DNA of 64,000 nucleotides from Phaeoceros laevis (lineage: Eukaryota > Anthocerotophyta > Anthocerotopsida > Notothyladales). The stretch is from positions 27,314-91,313 of the forward strand of contig JBNGIQ010008312.1 of assembly GCA_049999765.1 (NCBI GenBank), given 5' to 3'. The stretch's first letter is position 1, and each line of letters begins with the position of its first letter. A program made the translations under genes and the position numbers. The notes under the pieces were generated by a model. It was not told the origin of the DNA. It saw only the letters and a list, made by a program, of their open reading frames with translations, and ran no database searches. Below are positions 11,637-22,300 of this stretch, in pieces.

Positions 11637-12277
11637 AGATCCGAAATGGGAGGAAGATCGTACAGGATGGCCCGCACTTTGAGGCCTCGGTGATTGCGCA
11701 TGGTGAGGACACTCTGCTAAGGAATCTCAGAATTGGCGACTTCAATTGGGGTTGCACGCTGCGCGACCTGGCCGCCATGAAGGACTCGGCCACCATCAGT
11801 AGGCACGAAGCCCGATTGCGTGCAGTCAACTTGCGGCAGCATCTAGAGAAGATTCGCACCATGAACTTGCGCGTGACCCAGATTCGAGGCACCTACTCGG
11901 CCTCGGGCTTTGAAATCTTGGCCAAGGGCGATGCCTCAGACACGCGGATGGCGAGCATGGTCGGCGTGGTAATGCTTGTCACGATCATGTGGAATGAGCG
12001 CACATGCAACACGTTGCTGGCAGGCATGGTCGGCTTCGGATTCCTTGCCACGGTCTTGTGGAATACACTCAGAGGGAGTGGCGGACCCGCAAGCGGACCA
12101 GCAAGCGGCGCCGAAGGGAGCAAGATCCCTAGAGAGCATGCGCAGTGCGTGGATCCGGAGACTCGGACTATCGTACTTTGGTGTGGGCTCTGTTTCTACT
12201 CAAATTTATTTTCTCTTCAATCAGGATTCTTAGACTGTGCTTCATTTCGTTTGTGGTATTCTTTTTACCAATTGTGA
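11637..12277 (+). CDS. unknown protein with two similar hydrophobic segments
   Basis: An open frame follows a possible 3' splice site (CCGTTGCAG before ATCCGAAATGGG); no good upstream ATG is visible and the 5' end is unresolved. The translation has a soluble N-terminal part (for example LRNLRIGDFNWGCTLRDLAA) with a basic helix (RHEARLRAVNLRQHLEKIR), then two related membrane segments, MASMVGVVMLVTIMWNE and LAGMVGFGFLATVLWN, which look like an internal duplication. The last ~10 codons run into the 12252-12556 direct repeat, so the C-terminus may be an artefact of the repeat insertion. I do not recognise the family. It could be a gene fragment. Confidence 0.4.
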
Positions 12278-12556
12278 TAATTTTAATGCTAAATGCCGGG
12301 CCGGGTTACCCATAAGGTCAGGACAGCCTGATAACGTGTTTTTGTTGAAACGGGAACGCTGGTAGAGATTCGCTAAGCACCATAATGATTTAGAATAGAG
12401 GTTGTTAGAATAAGTAGCGAAGGGCAGAATTAGAGAGGACCCTCATTTTACATGAATTGAATGGGGTGCTGGGAGGGAAATGGAGGCATGGCAGTAGCGG
12501 GGAACTTGGCTGCCGAAGGAGATGGCTGCAACTGAGGGGAACGTCAAGGTAGGATC
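12252..12556. repeat. direct repeat copy 1 (~305 bp)
   Basis: Begins tgtggtattctttttacc and is about 90% identical to 12751-13051. The two copies are ~499 bp apart in the same orientation with ~195 bp of unrelated sequence between. Confidence 0.9.
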
Positions 12557-12750
12557 AAGGGAGGACGCCCTTCGCATTCGAGAACCCGCCGCCAGCCCAC
12601 TATCTGCCGCGCCTTCACCAGGTGTTCTGCTGCGCCCTCTCCCTCTGGATGCATCCATCACTAATCAATTGGCTCGACGCCGCCTCAAGGGCAAGGAGAG
12701 GTAACTGGAAGCTTGGCGTCCCGCCAAGCTGGGAGGGACAATGCCACAGC

Positions 12751-13051
12751 TGTGGTATTCTTTTTACCAATTGTGATAAAATGCTAAATGCCGGGTCGGG
12801 TTACCTATAGGGTCAAGGCAGCCTAATAATGTGTTTTTGTTGAACGGAACGCTGGTAGAGATTTGCTAAGCACCGTAATGATTTAGAATAGAGGTCACTA
12901 GGATAAGTAGCGAAGGGCGGAATTAGAGAGGACCCCCTCATTTTACATGAACTGAATGGGGTGCTGGGAGGGAAACGGAGGCATGGCGGTAGCGGGGAAC
13001 CTGGCTGCCGAAGGAGATGGCTGCAACTGAAGGGAACGTCAAGGGAGGATC
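12751..13051. repeat. direct repeat copy 2 (~301 bp)
   Basis: Second copy of the 12252-12556 repeat, with small indels and scattered transitions. It may be an element with terminal direct repeats or a local duplication. No primer-binding site or clear TG...CA ends were found. Confidence 0.9.
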
Positions 13052-13459
13052 GGGGGCGGGCGCTCGGAGAGCGTTGGCTAGTACTTTAGAATGCGGCCTG
13101 CAGATGTTTGGTGTGCTAAGGAGCTTTCTTGCCGCTGTGTAACCAAACCCTCAGCATTTGTCATGCACATCAGAAAATCTAATGCCACATGTTGAGCCTT
13201 GAGTTAGAGTTGCTTATCGCTCAATTCTATGTTACTGCACATGCGCTTAAATATTTCTTTGTGGCAAACCCTAATCTGAGATATCTTTATAGATGTAGAC
13301 TAGTACCACTTTATGAAGATGGAGGTTTTCTTTGTAGTATGCGGTTAGATGCTGCACACCCGTAGACCGAGATCATTATAAAACGAGTCTCATATTTAGC
13401 ACATCGTACAAACAAGGTCAAAAAGAAAACGCATTGTCTCTTCTTTCTTTAAGCCTTAC

Positions 13460-13628
13460 ATGAGCACTTGAATGAATTTCAAAAAGAAAATGCATCAATT
13501 GTCTCTTCTTTCTTTAAGCCTTACATGGGTCCTTAGATTGAGTAGAGTACGCAGCCTTTTTGTTGCCCGGTTGGCCCGCGCCCAGATTGGAAAATAAATT
13601 CATTCATTCATGAGCACTTGAATGAATT
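13460..13628 (+). mobile_element. short inserted element with ATTC-repeat tail and 19-bp flanking duplication
   Basis: A perfect 19-bp repeat, ATGAGCACTTGAATGAATT, sits at 13460-13478 and 13610-13628. Between them is an insert whose right half (13527-13609) ends in ATTCATTCATTC and recurs at 14333-14410. This resembles a 5'-truncated non-LTR insertion with a simple-repeat tail. The left half of the insert also resembles upstream sequence (13417-13462), so a tandem duplication followed by insertion is an alternative. Confidence 0.6.
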
Positions 13629-14079
13629 AAAGTATACCGTTCTTGGTACAATCCCACAAGAAGCACAACCCTGGCCCTTGTGGTTACTTACTATCCTTTC
13701 CCGAAAGCCTCTCAAAATCTCACATACACTCATACATAGGGCGGGGGGCCGAGTTGGCCAGCTAGGTGCCCCAGGCTCAGATCTAACCTAATCCCGCGAG
13801 CCACCCTGGTGGCCCAACAGGGATACTTCCCATCTGCTCCTAACCCTAATATTATCCTTATCCAAGTTCTGGTAACTCCAAGTAATTTTTTACTACAATT
13901 ACAGACAGTTTAACAAGTTAACTGAAATCTACTTAACTACTTATCCAACCGGCCATTAAACGACGTTAACATGTCTATACGCATATGTTTTTTTTTGCGA
14001 AAGAGGCGCAAGCGATTTATAGACTTTAAAACGAACTTACATAGAGGGGATGAGAGGGAAGTTCACCTCCAGGGAAACC

Positions 14080-14201
14080 CCTCTACATGCATATGTTAGC
14101 ACACCACACGCTACCTCCATAAGAATTTCCACCCAGTTTCCCTCTACATGCATATGTTAGCACACCACACGCTGCCTCCATAAGAATTTCCACCCACAGG
14201 A
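14080..14201. repeat. 61-bp tandem duplication
   Basis: The unit starting cctctacatgcatatgttag occurs at 14080 and 14141 with one base difference in the shared core. Probably a recent slippage or duplication event. Confidence 0.9.
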
Positions 14202-14239
14202 GGGTTCACCATAGGCACCTAGGTATCTAGGTGGGTACG

Positions 14240-14279
14240 CACCTACCTACCTGCCTATTGATAGGCAGGTAGGTAGGTG
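14240..14279. repeat. perfect 19-bp inverted repeat, 2-nt loop
   Basis: CACCTACCTACCTGCCTAT (14240-14258) and its exact reverse complement (14261-14279) are separated by TG. The neighbouring sequence also carries (ACCT)n-like motifs. It can extrude as a cruciform. Confidence 0.95.
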
Positions 14280-14332
14280 AGTAGGTACACGCACATAGGT
14301 AGCATTAGATAGGACACACAGAGCAGGGTCTT

Positions 14333-14410
14333 CAGATTGAGTCGAGTACGCAGCCTACTTGCTGCCCGGTTGGCCCGTGCCCAGATCGGTAAAAATCATT
14401 CATTCATTCA
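14333..14410 (+). mobile_element. second copy of the ATTC-tailed element
   Basis: About 88% identical to 13536-13609 (shared core gattgagt.gagtacgcagcct, then ggttggcccg and gcccagat) and again ending in repeated ATTC. It is a dispersed-repeat fragment with no coding capacity of its own. Confidence 0.7.
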
Positions 14411-14993
14411 CCATATTGGACCTCAGCCCTAACCGGTAGGTTGCATCATCAAAGCACAATGCCGAGCTTTGTAGGTTTCTCATTCTAAATCAGGCTGCTA
14501 TTTGAGCTTTGGTGTTCGGCTCCAAGGAGGCTCATGAGTGAGGTTTAGGACGAATTTTAGCTTAGGACGAATTTTAGTTTAGGACAAATTTTAGTTTAGA
14601 TCGAAGCATGCCCACAGTGGAGTTTAGCTTCAAGCTCAACCTCACTTTAAGCACGAAGAGTGTAAGTGGTTAGAGTGTACCTGCATACCAGTTGGCAGTG
14701 TCTAGAACCAGTGTTTAATAAAACTTTTCTTCTTTGTTCTTCTTCTTCTTCATGACGCGAAGATGAGTGGAGGGATTGGCATACCCAATTGTCCTAGAAT
14801 TTAGCTAAGTCTTCTAAAGGACTCTATTTTGAGGACCATGATTATGCATCTCCACCATGGACTCGGCAGCTGAAGGCTGCTAAAGGCTAGTAAAGCAAAC
14901 CTACCTTCTAGTCTTAGTTCCACTTTCCAACGTCACAGCTGGAGCTCGAGTGTCGTCAAAGCATGTGTGAAACTTTCAAAGCCCTAGACTAGA

Positions 14994-15854
14994 CTAGCTT
15001 ACTAGTAGCTCAGCCATCGGTAATAAGGGCTGTGATTCTGCCGCAGAAGGCTTACTAGGCACGACGACCCCCTTGAACACACGCAGATCGCGCAAATCAG
15101 CATACAAAGGCGCGTAGTTAGTGTACGCGCCCAGAGCACTCGCTCCGAACTGGTAGAAGTAGCTGTCCGGCAGCGGCATGTTGATGTCGTTCTCCGCGGC
15201 CGCCACCGTTTTCCCCCCTTTCTTCTCGCCGTTGATGTAGATGGCTGCCGTCCGGGCGCTGCGGTCCCAAGTGACCGCGACGTCCGTCCACTCCCCGAAA
15301 GGCACCGCGCTCGACGTGCTGGCCTCCACGAAGATGGTGTCCGCCTTGTTGCGGAACCACAGCCACACTTTGCGGTCGGCAGCGAGCCACGCCTCGAACG
15401 AGCGCTGCGGCGAGGGCGCGTTCCAGTTGGAGAAGAGGACCTTGCGCTCCTGCGCGCCGGCCTCGCCGTCGAACTTGAGCCGGATGGTGAAGGAGAAGGT
15501 GAAGCTGATGTTGTGGAAGTCGACGTGCGGCACTTCCAGGTAGCCCGGGCTCCCGATGCTGACGAAGCCCGCGCAGGCGGCGGCGGAGGCGCGCGGCCAG
15601 GTCAGCTTGATGTTGCCGCCCACAGGCGCGCGGTCCCAAGCGCCGATCACGGGGCCGCGCTGGTTGTGGGAGACGTCGTCCAGGGTGCCGTCCAAGGACC
15701 AGTGCGCCAGGGTGGCTTCGTCCTTGTTGGTGCAGTCGGCTGTGGCGCCGGCGCCGGCGCTGGCTATGGCGGACAGGGCTACCAGCAGAGCTGCGGCCAC
15801 AGCCATAGTAATGTGGGGGCTCGGCGGCAGTCGTTGTGCTCTTGCGCGCGCCAT
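14994..15854 (-). CDS. secreted LamG/concanavalin A-like lectin-fold protein
   Basis: A GC-rich single exon encoding 286 residues from the ATG at 15854; the frame is open further upstream but has no better ATG. Residues 1-40 form a signal peptide or anchor (basic start MARARAQR, hydrophobic core around 17-34, small residues to ATADC). Residues ~45-270 match the LamG-like jelly-roll pattern: HWSLDGTLDDVS, then SFTFSFTIRLKF, WLWFRNKAD, WTDVAVTWDRSARTAAIYIN, and a final DLRDLRVFKGVV strand. Such domains bind carbohydrate or protein outside the cell. No enzyme motif is seen. Codon usage is much more GC-rich than in the neighbouring relics, suggesting a maintained gene. Confidence 0.8.
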   Translation of the reverse strand: MARARAQRLPPSPHITMAVAAALLVALSAIASAGAGATADCTNKDEATLAHWSLDGTLDDVSHNQRGPVIGAWDRAPVGGNIKLTWPRASAAACAGFVSIGSPGYLEVPHVDFHNISFTFSFTIRLKFDGEAGAQERKVLFSNWNAPSPQRSFEAWLAADRKVWLWFRNKADTIFVEASTSSAVPFGEWTDVAVTWDRSARTAAIYINGEKKGGKTVAAAENDINMPLPDSYFYQFGASALGAYTNYAPLYADLRDLRVFKGVVVPSKPSAAESQPLLPMAELLVS

Positions 15855-16570
15855 GTCTCCGAGTCGACGACGCTCCTGGCTGGAATCCTGGCCCGGCGAC
15901 CTCACCACGCCAGCCTCAAATGCGCTCGTCAAATGGGGGCTTGTCCACCGGCGCGTAGAGTTATTCCCGCTCGCTGTGCATGTGTCCGCTCCAGCGTGTC
16001 GAAGATCAATACTATTAATGTCATGTCATCTCTTGCCCAGCTACAGTGACGAGAATATCACACCCTGCAACCCAACCTCTAACATGGAACATGTAGAGGG
16101 GAGGATAGGTCCGATAGGATATGCTTAGGATATGGGCTGACGTGCCGGTTCTAAACATGCCAATCAGCCCCGGTTGCTATGGCTTCGCATCCGGGGGCAA
16201 GGAATCTTGCAAGTTGCAAGCGCAGCTTGACTGCTTGCGAGCCAAAGTGTTCTGAGCCCAAACCTTCGAATAGCAAATGCAAATGCTGTCGGTTGGTGCA
16301 AATGGCTTCCAAGGCACACCTGGTTTCAAATATGTACAAGGCCCGGTCGAAGTAGACTAATAAGATTTACAGGGCTCTGAAGTTGGTTAGAATTCGCAGG
16401 TGCTTGCCTCCGGAAGGTAGCACAGGCATCTGCTAGGGCAAGCATACTAGCCACATTCCTATGACATCGGTGGGCAAAATTGCCGGGTTTACCAATATGA
16501 ATACCAAATGTGGCAGTGGACAATACATATACCTACAAGCTGCGCCCAGTGATTCCGCACCAGCCAAGCT
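15855..16570. other. intergenic region upstream of the LamG-like gene
   Basis: Likely promoter and 5' leader of the minus-strand LamG-like gene near 15855-16100, followed by unannotated sequence. No gene could be supported. Confidence 0.5.
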
Positions 16571-16650
16571 AGGCATACCAGACAAACCAGGCATACCAGA
16601 CAAACCAGGCATACAAGACAACAGACAAGCTAGGCATACCAGACAACAGC
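16571..16650. repeat. minisatellite, ~18-bp unit
   Basis: Four imperfect copies of aggcataccagacaaacc, ending next to the foldback at 16658-16735. Confidence 0.85.
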
Positions 16651-16657
16651 AGTGCAG

Positions 16658-16735
16658 TAAAGCAGCAAGAGTTGTTGTTGTGGAGGCTGGACCTATGGGG
16701 TCCAAGTCTCCACATCAACAACTCTTGCTGCTTTA
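16658..16735 (+). repeat. foldback: 28-bp arms, 22-nt loop
   Basis: The left arm 16658-16685 and right arm 16708-16735 are reverse complements with a single mismatch. The left arm and its flank resemble 27165-27206 inside the 5' coding part of the DYW:KP gene at 26962. A transcript would form a microRNA-precursor-like hairpin, but no transcription evidence is available. Confidence 0.85.
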
Positions 16736-16979
16736 ATGACAAGTGGGCAGCCTGGCACCCCTACGACCAGGCACCCCGACAGGATCCTGCAGCAGAACCT
16801 GCATCCATTGAACGGAACAGTTGCACATTCCTTGTTTCATCATCACTTCAGTGGGGGGACCCATATCCGGAACTTCCTGTAGTGCCTTCAAGCAGTCTCC
16901 ACCCTACTATGCCTTCGCCGACGCTGCTCAAAGCTATACAAAACATCCCAAGCTGAGCAGGCTCAATCCTGCTCGGCTT

Positions 16980-17580
16980 GGGAGGAGGTGATGTTTGCGG
17001 ATGATCTTTTACTTGTCTCCACCATGAAAAGAGGCCCACAGAGACAATTATATATCCTGCAGAACTACTGCAAACATGACAGTCTCACTATAAAACTGGA
17101 AAAGACTCGGACAATGGCATTCGGTGTTGATGCAGTCAACGAAGCATGGAAAAAGCTACAGTTAGGGGACCAAGCAGTGGGACCAACAGGTGCTGATGAA
17201 GACCTAGGTGTGCATTTCTCCAGCAACAAGAAATTCTATTGAGCAAGGTTATATGGGCAAGAGAGTTGCCAAGGGAAGACTATGGACAATACAGAAGAAG
17301 CTAGCTGGCGAATAACAATTATGTAAGGAACAGCAACCAGGTGATGAGAGTCTTCAAACCTGTGCTTGTCGTCACTGATGTACGGAGTTAGATTATGCGC
17401 AGTCAGTTGCGCAACACACCACCGGCAGGAAATGAATGGAGTGCAGACTGACTTTTTGAGATGTCAGCTAGGACTGAAACACAGCAAATCCGTAGCGACC
17501 ATATTGGCAGAAGTTAGGGCAAACCGGGGCGAGATCGAAGGCCTGAAGAGAGCTGCAGATGCCTAACGAGACTAGTAAAG
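16980..17580 (+). mobile_element. decayed LINE (non-LTR retrotransposon) reverse transcriptase fragment
   Basis: The frame at 16988-17242 contains the reverse-transcriptase active-site motif FADDLLLVS followed by a helix and LEKTRTMAFGV, typical of non-LTR RTs (catalytic DD plus the KT-x-MxFG strand), and ends EDLGVHFSSNKKF. After stops and a frameshift, 17366-17566 gives SLMYGVRLCAV and then VQTDFLRCQLGLKHSKSV, matching the LINE thumb/C-terminal region. No 5' half, endonuclease or intact frame remains. Weak similarity may continue to about 17980. Confidence 0.75.
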
Positions 17581-18114
17581 AAGCCAGCAGATAGTCTGCC
17601 AGCTGAAGCACTACCCTAAGATCTACAACACCAAGAGTCAGCAATGTTAGGGTGGATGAACCAGCTGGAGCCGCAGAGTATGCCCTGGGGGATATCTCGC
17701 GATGAAGCTACTGATTTCGTTGACAACCTTGTGAGAAAAAGTACCTGCAAACAACATGGACAGAATGCCTGGTGAGGTCGACATGCAACACTATGCGATA
17801 GCAACCGGCATTGCGGGAATGTATAGCAGACAGGAATACCTACCCAAGTGGTCGCCACCGCCAGATTTAGACTGCGAGCCAAGATTGTAACGCGCAGAGG
17901 GAAGGTGCGAAAACGGCGGTCGACCACGAAGCTCACCTGTGCCCGGCTCATAGGAATGACCACACGACTCGGAAAGTATCTTGGAAAATGACAGCTCTCA
18001 GTCATGCTGAACGTTACTGAGGCTTGCGTAAACGCAACTCATTACCATGTTTTAATCAAGGAATCGAGAGTGAGGAACTGAGCAAATCCAGCTTTAGCAG
18101 CACCTGTGTTTTTA

Positions 18115-18545
18115 TTTTTTGAATAGCATCAGGTTACTGTACTGTATGAAACTTGCTTCAGCTTTATTAGATAAAGCTCAGGTTACCAATGGAGTCTCAC
18201 AACAGAATGAGCAAAATGACTATGCAGCAGCGTCGCTTGGCTGGAGATGCACAGCGCACTTACATGCTCGTCCTAGAGCTACCATGCCCTGCTTCCGGCA
18301 AGCACCCGGGCACACAGAACCATAAGTCCAGATTAAGCCTAAACATGCCTGGCTAACATGTGTGCTAGTGTGGGGCATGCTAGCAGAGTGCTTGACAGAC
18401 TGCCTTACAGCAATGTGTTGTCGCGGATGGCCTACCTGCAGAATACGGCTCTGGATCTTTCTGTCCCAAAGTAGATAGTAGTCCACCTGATTTGTCTATA
18501 TTGAAGTGCCTCTTCATGTGCCTGTGTAGGTGCACAGGCCAAGAA
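18115..18545 (-). pseudogene. relic copy of the 3' end of the giant PPR gene (distal copy)
   Basis: Minus-strand remnants such as CRKQGMVALG and CKCAVHLQPSDAAA correspond to CRKHGMLALG and FKCAVHLQPRDAAA of the intact gene at 19310-23206. Stops and indels interrupt it. It also shares sequence with the next relic (near 18450-18540 and 19085-19160), so the two arose by duplication. Confidence 0.75.
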
Positions 18546-18551
18546 GGAAGG

Positions 18552-19224
18552 ATTTATTTCACCAGACGATTTGGTCACCAAGCTTTATAGCACTATGCGA
18601 TTCAAAAATGTGACTCGACTCTGCCTATAATTACCTTGCTTATAAGGTCGTACGGTCCGCTCTGTGATCCGTTGCGTGTTCCAACAGAAACGATTGAACT
18701 TGCTGCTCATGCTCGATCCAGCTCTGGCCATGTACCTTCTAACTCTCTGAGCTTCTTGACCTTGTCTCGGAGGTCCCAGAATTCAGCATGTTCATAGAAG
18801 CTCCGACATGCAGCAGCATCCCTTGGCTGGGAGTGCACAGCGCATGTCAATGCTCGTTGTCTAAAAGCTCATATGGCATGATTCCTACATGCCCAGGCAC
18901 GCACAACCATACGTCCAGATTAAGCCCAAACCTGTTGTATGTGAAGTATGGTAGCTTTGAGGATGGTTGGACCTGTGACCTGGCAACGTGGGGACTCGGT
19001 GCCTCATTAGAGTCCCTCCTTTGCAATGCAGAATTGCAGGACATGCCCAGTAGGAGATGATTCAGCAGGAGCAAGCCCTTGATCTTTCTGTCCAGAAGTA
19101 GGGTGTCAGTCCACCTGGTTCTTCTACATTTGCATGCCTCCTGCAGGAATGTGCATGTGCACCTGTGGCAGCTCCGGAACAAGGAAAGAAGCCTCAAGCA
19201 GTAGTGGAAAAACCAGGGGTGCAA
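18552..19224 (-). pseudogene. relic copy of the 3' end of the giant PPR gene (proximal copy)
   Basis: Plus-strand sequence at 18570-18930 aligns with 19330-19700 of the intact gene, including the region encoding the PG-box-like tail and the EHEQQVQSF segment, with many substitutions and indels. It sits immediately downstream of the intact gene in the same orientation, as a decayed tandem copy. Confidence 0.75.
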
Positions 19225-19309
19225 GCTGATGTACTCCTAGTTCTTTCATTTGTCATCATACAGTTTCCCCATAATATGTTGCAATGCTGTGGCCGCCTTC
19301 TTTGAACGG

Positions 19310-22300
19310 CTACTCAAGAACTCCTGAAAACCGCTCAGCAATATGCGTTTCAAGAATGTAACCTCCCTCCTTCAGCTTTGAGCTGACCTTGCCTACAAGG
19401 TCATGCAGTCCGTCCGGGGAATCCTGACAGGCTCCTACCAAAAAAGACTGTACCTGCTGCTCATGCTCGATCCAGGTCTGGCCCGCCTGCTTCCATGCAC
19501 CTTCTATGTCTCTGAGCTGCTTGACCCTATCTGCAAGGTCCCAAAGTCCAGCATCAGCATACATGTTCGTCATTAATGAATAAGCGGCAGCATCTCTTGG
19601 CTGGAGATGCACAGCGCACTTGAATGCTTTTTCTCCGAGAGCCAGCATACCATGTTTGCGACATGCACTAAGCACACACAACCATATGTCCAGATTAGGT
19701 TGCATTGGCATCGTTGACAAGACACCGTTTAACCTTGTGAAGCATCCGGCGCGCCCAAAGAGATCTACCATGGTAACATAATGCTCAATCTCTGGAGTAA
19801 TGCCAAGATCCTCAACCATAGAATCAAAGTATTCAGCACCTTTGTCCACCAGTCCTGCATGACTGCATGCAGAGAGAATTGAAAGATAAGCGACTGCATC
19901 TGGCCTGATACTTGCCTGCTGCATCCTTTCAAAAATTTGAAGCGTGGCTGCACAATTTCCTTCCCGGGAATAACCGGCAATTAGTGCGGTCCAAGATACT
20001 ACATCTGGAGTTCGCAATGCATCAAACACATTGTGTGCGTCTACCATGCTCGAACATCTCCCATATGCACTAATAAGACTGTTTGCCAGGATAAGACTTG
20101 AATCCAATTTTCTGAATACAAGGATGTCATGAATCTGCCTAAGTAAGGTTAGGCTTCCAATACTGCTGCACACTTGCAACATATACACAACTGTGATCTC
20201 ATTCATAGTCACCTCTTCCTTCTGCATTTGTTCATAGAGTTGTAATGCCTTCTCCACTTGGTCATTCTCCACATATGCTCCAAGCATGACATTCCATGAC
20301 ACAACTTTCCTGCAAGACAACTTTTCAAACACTTTCTGTGCCTCCACAACATCCCCACATTTTCCATACACACTAACCAGTGTGTTACAGACAAAGATAT
20401 CTAAGTTGTACCCCTTCTTGCGAGAGTCCGCATGCACAGCCTTCGCCATTTCTAGAGATTGTACCTTGATGCATTGCCCCTCAATCACAGCAACTTCTTC
20501 CTTCTCAGCCAGGATACCATATGCCTGAAGGACAGTCACATATGTCCAAGCATCTGGACTCATGTCTATCTGTTTCATCTGCTCATACAGCTGCAAGACC
20601 TTCTCCGCTTGGCTTTGCTGTGCATATGCTGCAAGTATTACATTCCATGATACTGCATTCCTTGGGGACAGACCATCAAACACAGTTTGAGCATCCTCGG
20701 TGCTGCCACACTTCCCATACATAGAAACAAGGGTGTTGCCAACAGCAACATCGGTCGAGTAACCCTTCCTCCCAGCATGTGCATGTATCACCTTCCCCAT
20801 TTGTAAAGATTTCACTTTGCTGATTTGCCCGTCCACAATGTCCTCCTTCTCTGCAAGTGCACCACATGCTTGGAGAACGCTCACAAAGGTACGGTCATTT
20901 GGTGTTATGCCCTCCTCACACATTTGCTCATATAGCTGCAAGGACTTCTCTGCTTGACTTTGCTGTGCATGCGCTGTCAGAATTGCTGTCCATTCTAGCA
21001 CATCCTTTTGGTGCAATCGGTAGAACACATCCTGTGCATCGGTGGTGTTTCCACATTTTGCATAAGCACTAATAAGCGTAATAGCCACAAACCTATCTGA
21101 TACATAACCCTTCATCCGTGCGTTTGCATGTATTGCCCTTACCTTCTCCAAGAAAATCAATTTGGATTGCCCCTGTACTGCATCCTCTTCCTCATTCTCT
21201 ACAAGCATACCACATGCTTGCAGCGTGCTTACAAAGGTCCTATTGTTTGGACTCACGCCTTCCTCCTGCATTTGTTCATACAGGTGCAAGGCCTTTTCCG
21301 GTTCACCCTGCTGGGCAAATGCTCCGAGCATCGCATTCCACAACACTACTTCCTGATGAGAAACACAATTAAACAAGCTCCAAGCATCCTGAATACTGCC
21401 GCACCTTCCATACATACTAACCAGGACGTTACCAACAAACCCATCTGTAGCAAAACCCATTGTCCACGCCTCAGCATGTATTGCCCTACCCATTTCCAGA
21501 TACTTGTAGGTAGCGATTTGTACGTCCGCACCACCATCTTTGTCCTTCTCTGCAAGCATACCACATGCTTGGATCACGCTAACAAAGGTACGATCATTTG
21601 GCGTGACACCTTGCTCCCGCATCTCTTGGTATAGCTGCACCACCTCCTCTGCTTGATCCTGCTGGACATATGCTGCAAGCATTGCATTGAATGAGACCAC
21701 ATTCTGATTGGACAACCCATGGAACACATCTAGTGCTTCCGAAAGACTCGCACATTTCCCATACATACTCACAAGGGTACTTCCAACAAAGACATCTGTG
21801 TCATAGCCCTTCCTTCGGGCATCAGCATGTACCTGCCTCCCCTTTTCCAAGTACTTCGCCACAGTGGAGCAACCCTCCATCATAACATCTTCCCCCAGCT
21901 CTGCACACATCCCACATGCTTGTAATGTGCTCACTAACGCCCTAGCATCCGGACTGATACCCTCCTCCTGCATTTGGTCATACAGCTGCAAGGCCTTCGC
22001 TACTTGGCCCTGCTCTACATATGCGGCAAGAATGGCAGTCCATGACACTACATCACGCTGCAACAACCCGTCAAACACCTTCTGCGCATCAGCGATACTC
22101 CCACACTTCCCATACATAGTAACAAGGGTATTACCAACATAAACATCTAACGCATGACCGTGCCTGCAAGCGTCATCATGTATCTGCTTGCCCAGTTCTA
22201 GAGACACTACTTTGACAGTTTGCCCACTCACAAGCTCTTCCTTGTCTGCAAGCATGCCACATGCTTGGAGCACACTCACAAAGGTACGATTATTTGGAGT

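Larger units (their letters stand above)
13052..14993. other. gene-poor region with repeats
   Basis: About 1.9 kb without a supported gene. It contains two copies of a retroelement-like tail (13536-13609 and 14333-14410), a 61-bp tandem duplication (14080-14201), and a perfect 19-bp palindrome (14240-14279), each listed separately. Confidence 0.7.

Noticed and set aside
11434-11892. Minus-strand 152-codon frame
   Set aside because: It opposes the frame with membrane segments and has low-complexity basic/Ser composition without motifs.
15118-15639. R/G-rich frame of 173 codons overlapping the LamG-like gene
   Set aside because: An alternative-frame product of GC-rich sequence; the frame with signal peptide and LamG motifs is the real one.
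15513-16128. Plus-strand alanine-rich frames opposite the LamG-like gene
   Set aside because: Composition is a mirror of the GC-rich gene and no domain or start context supports them.
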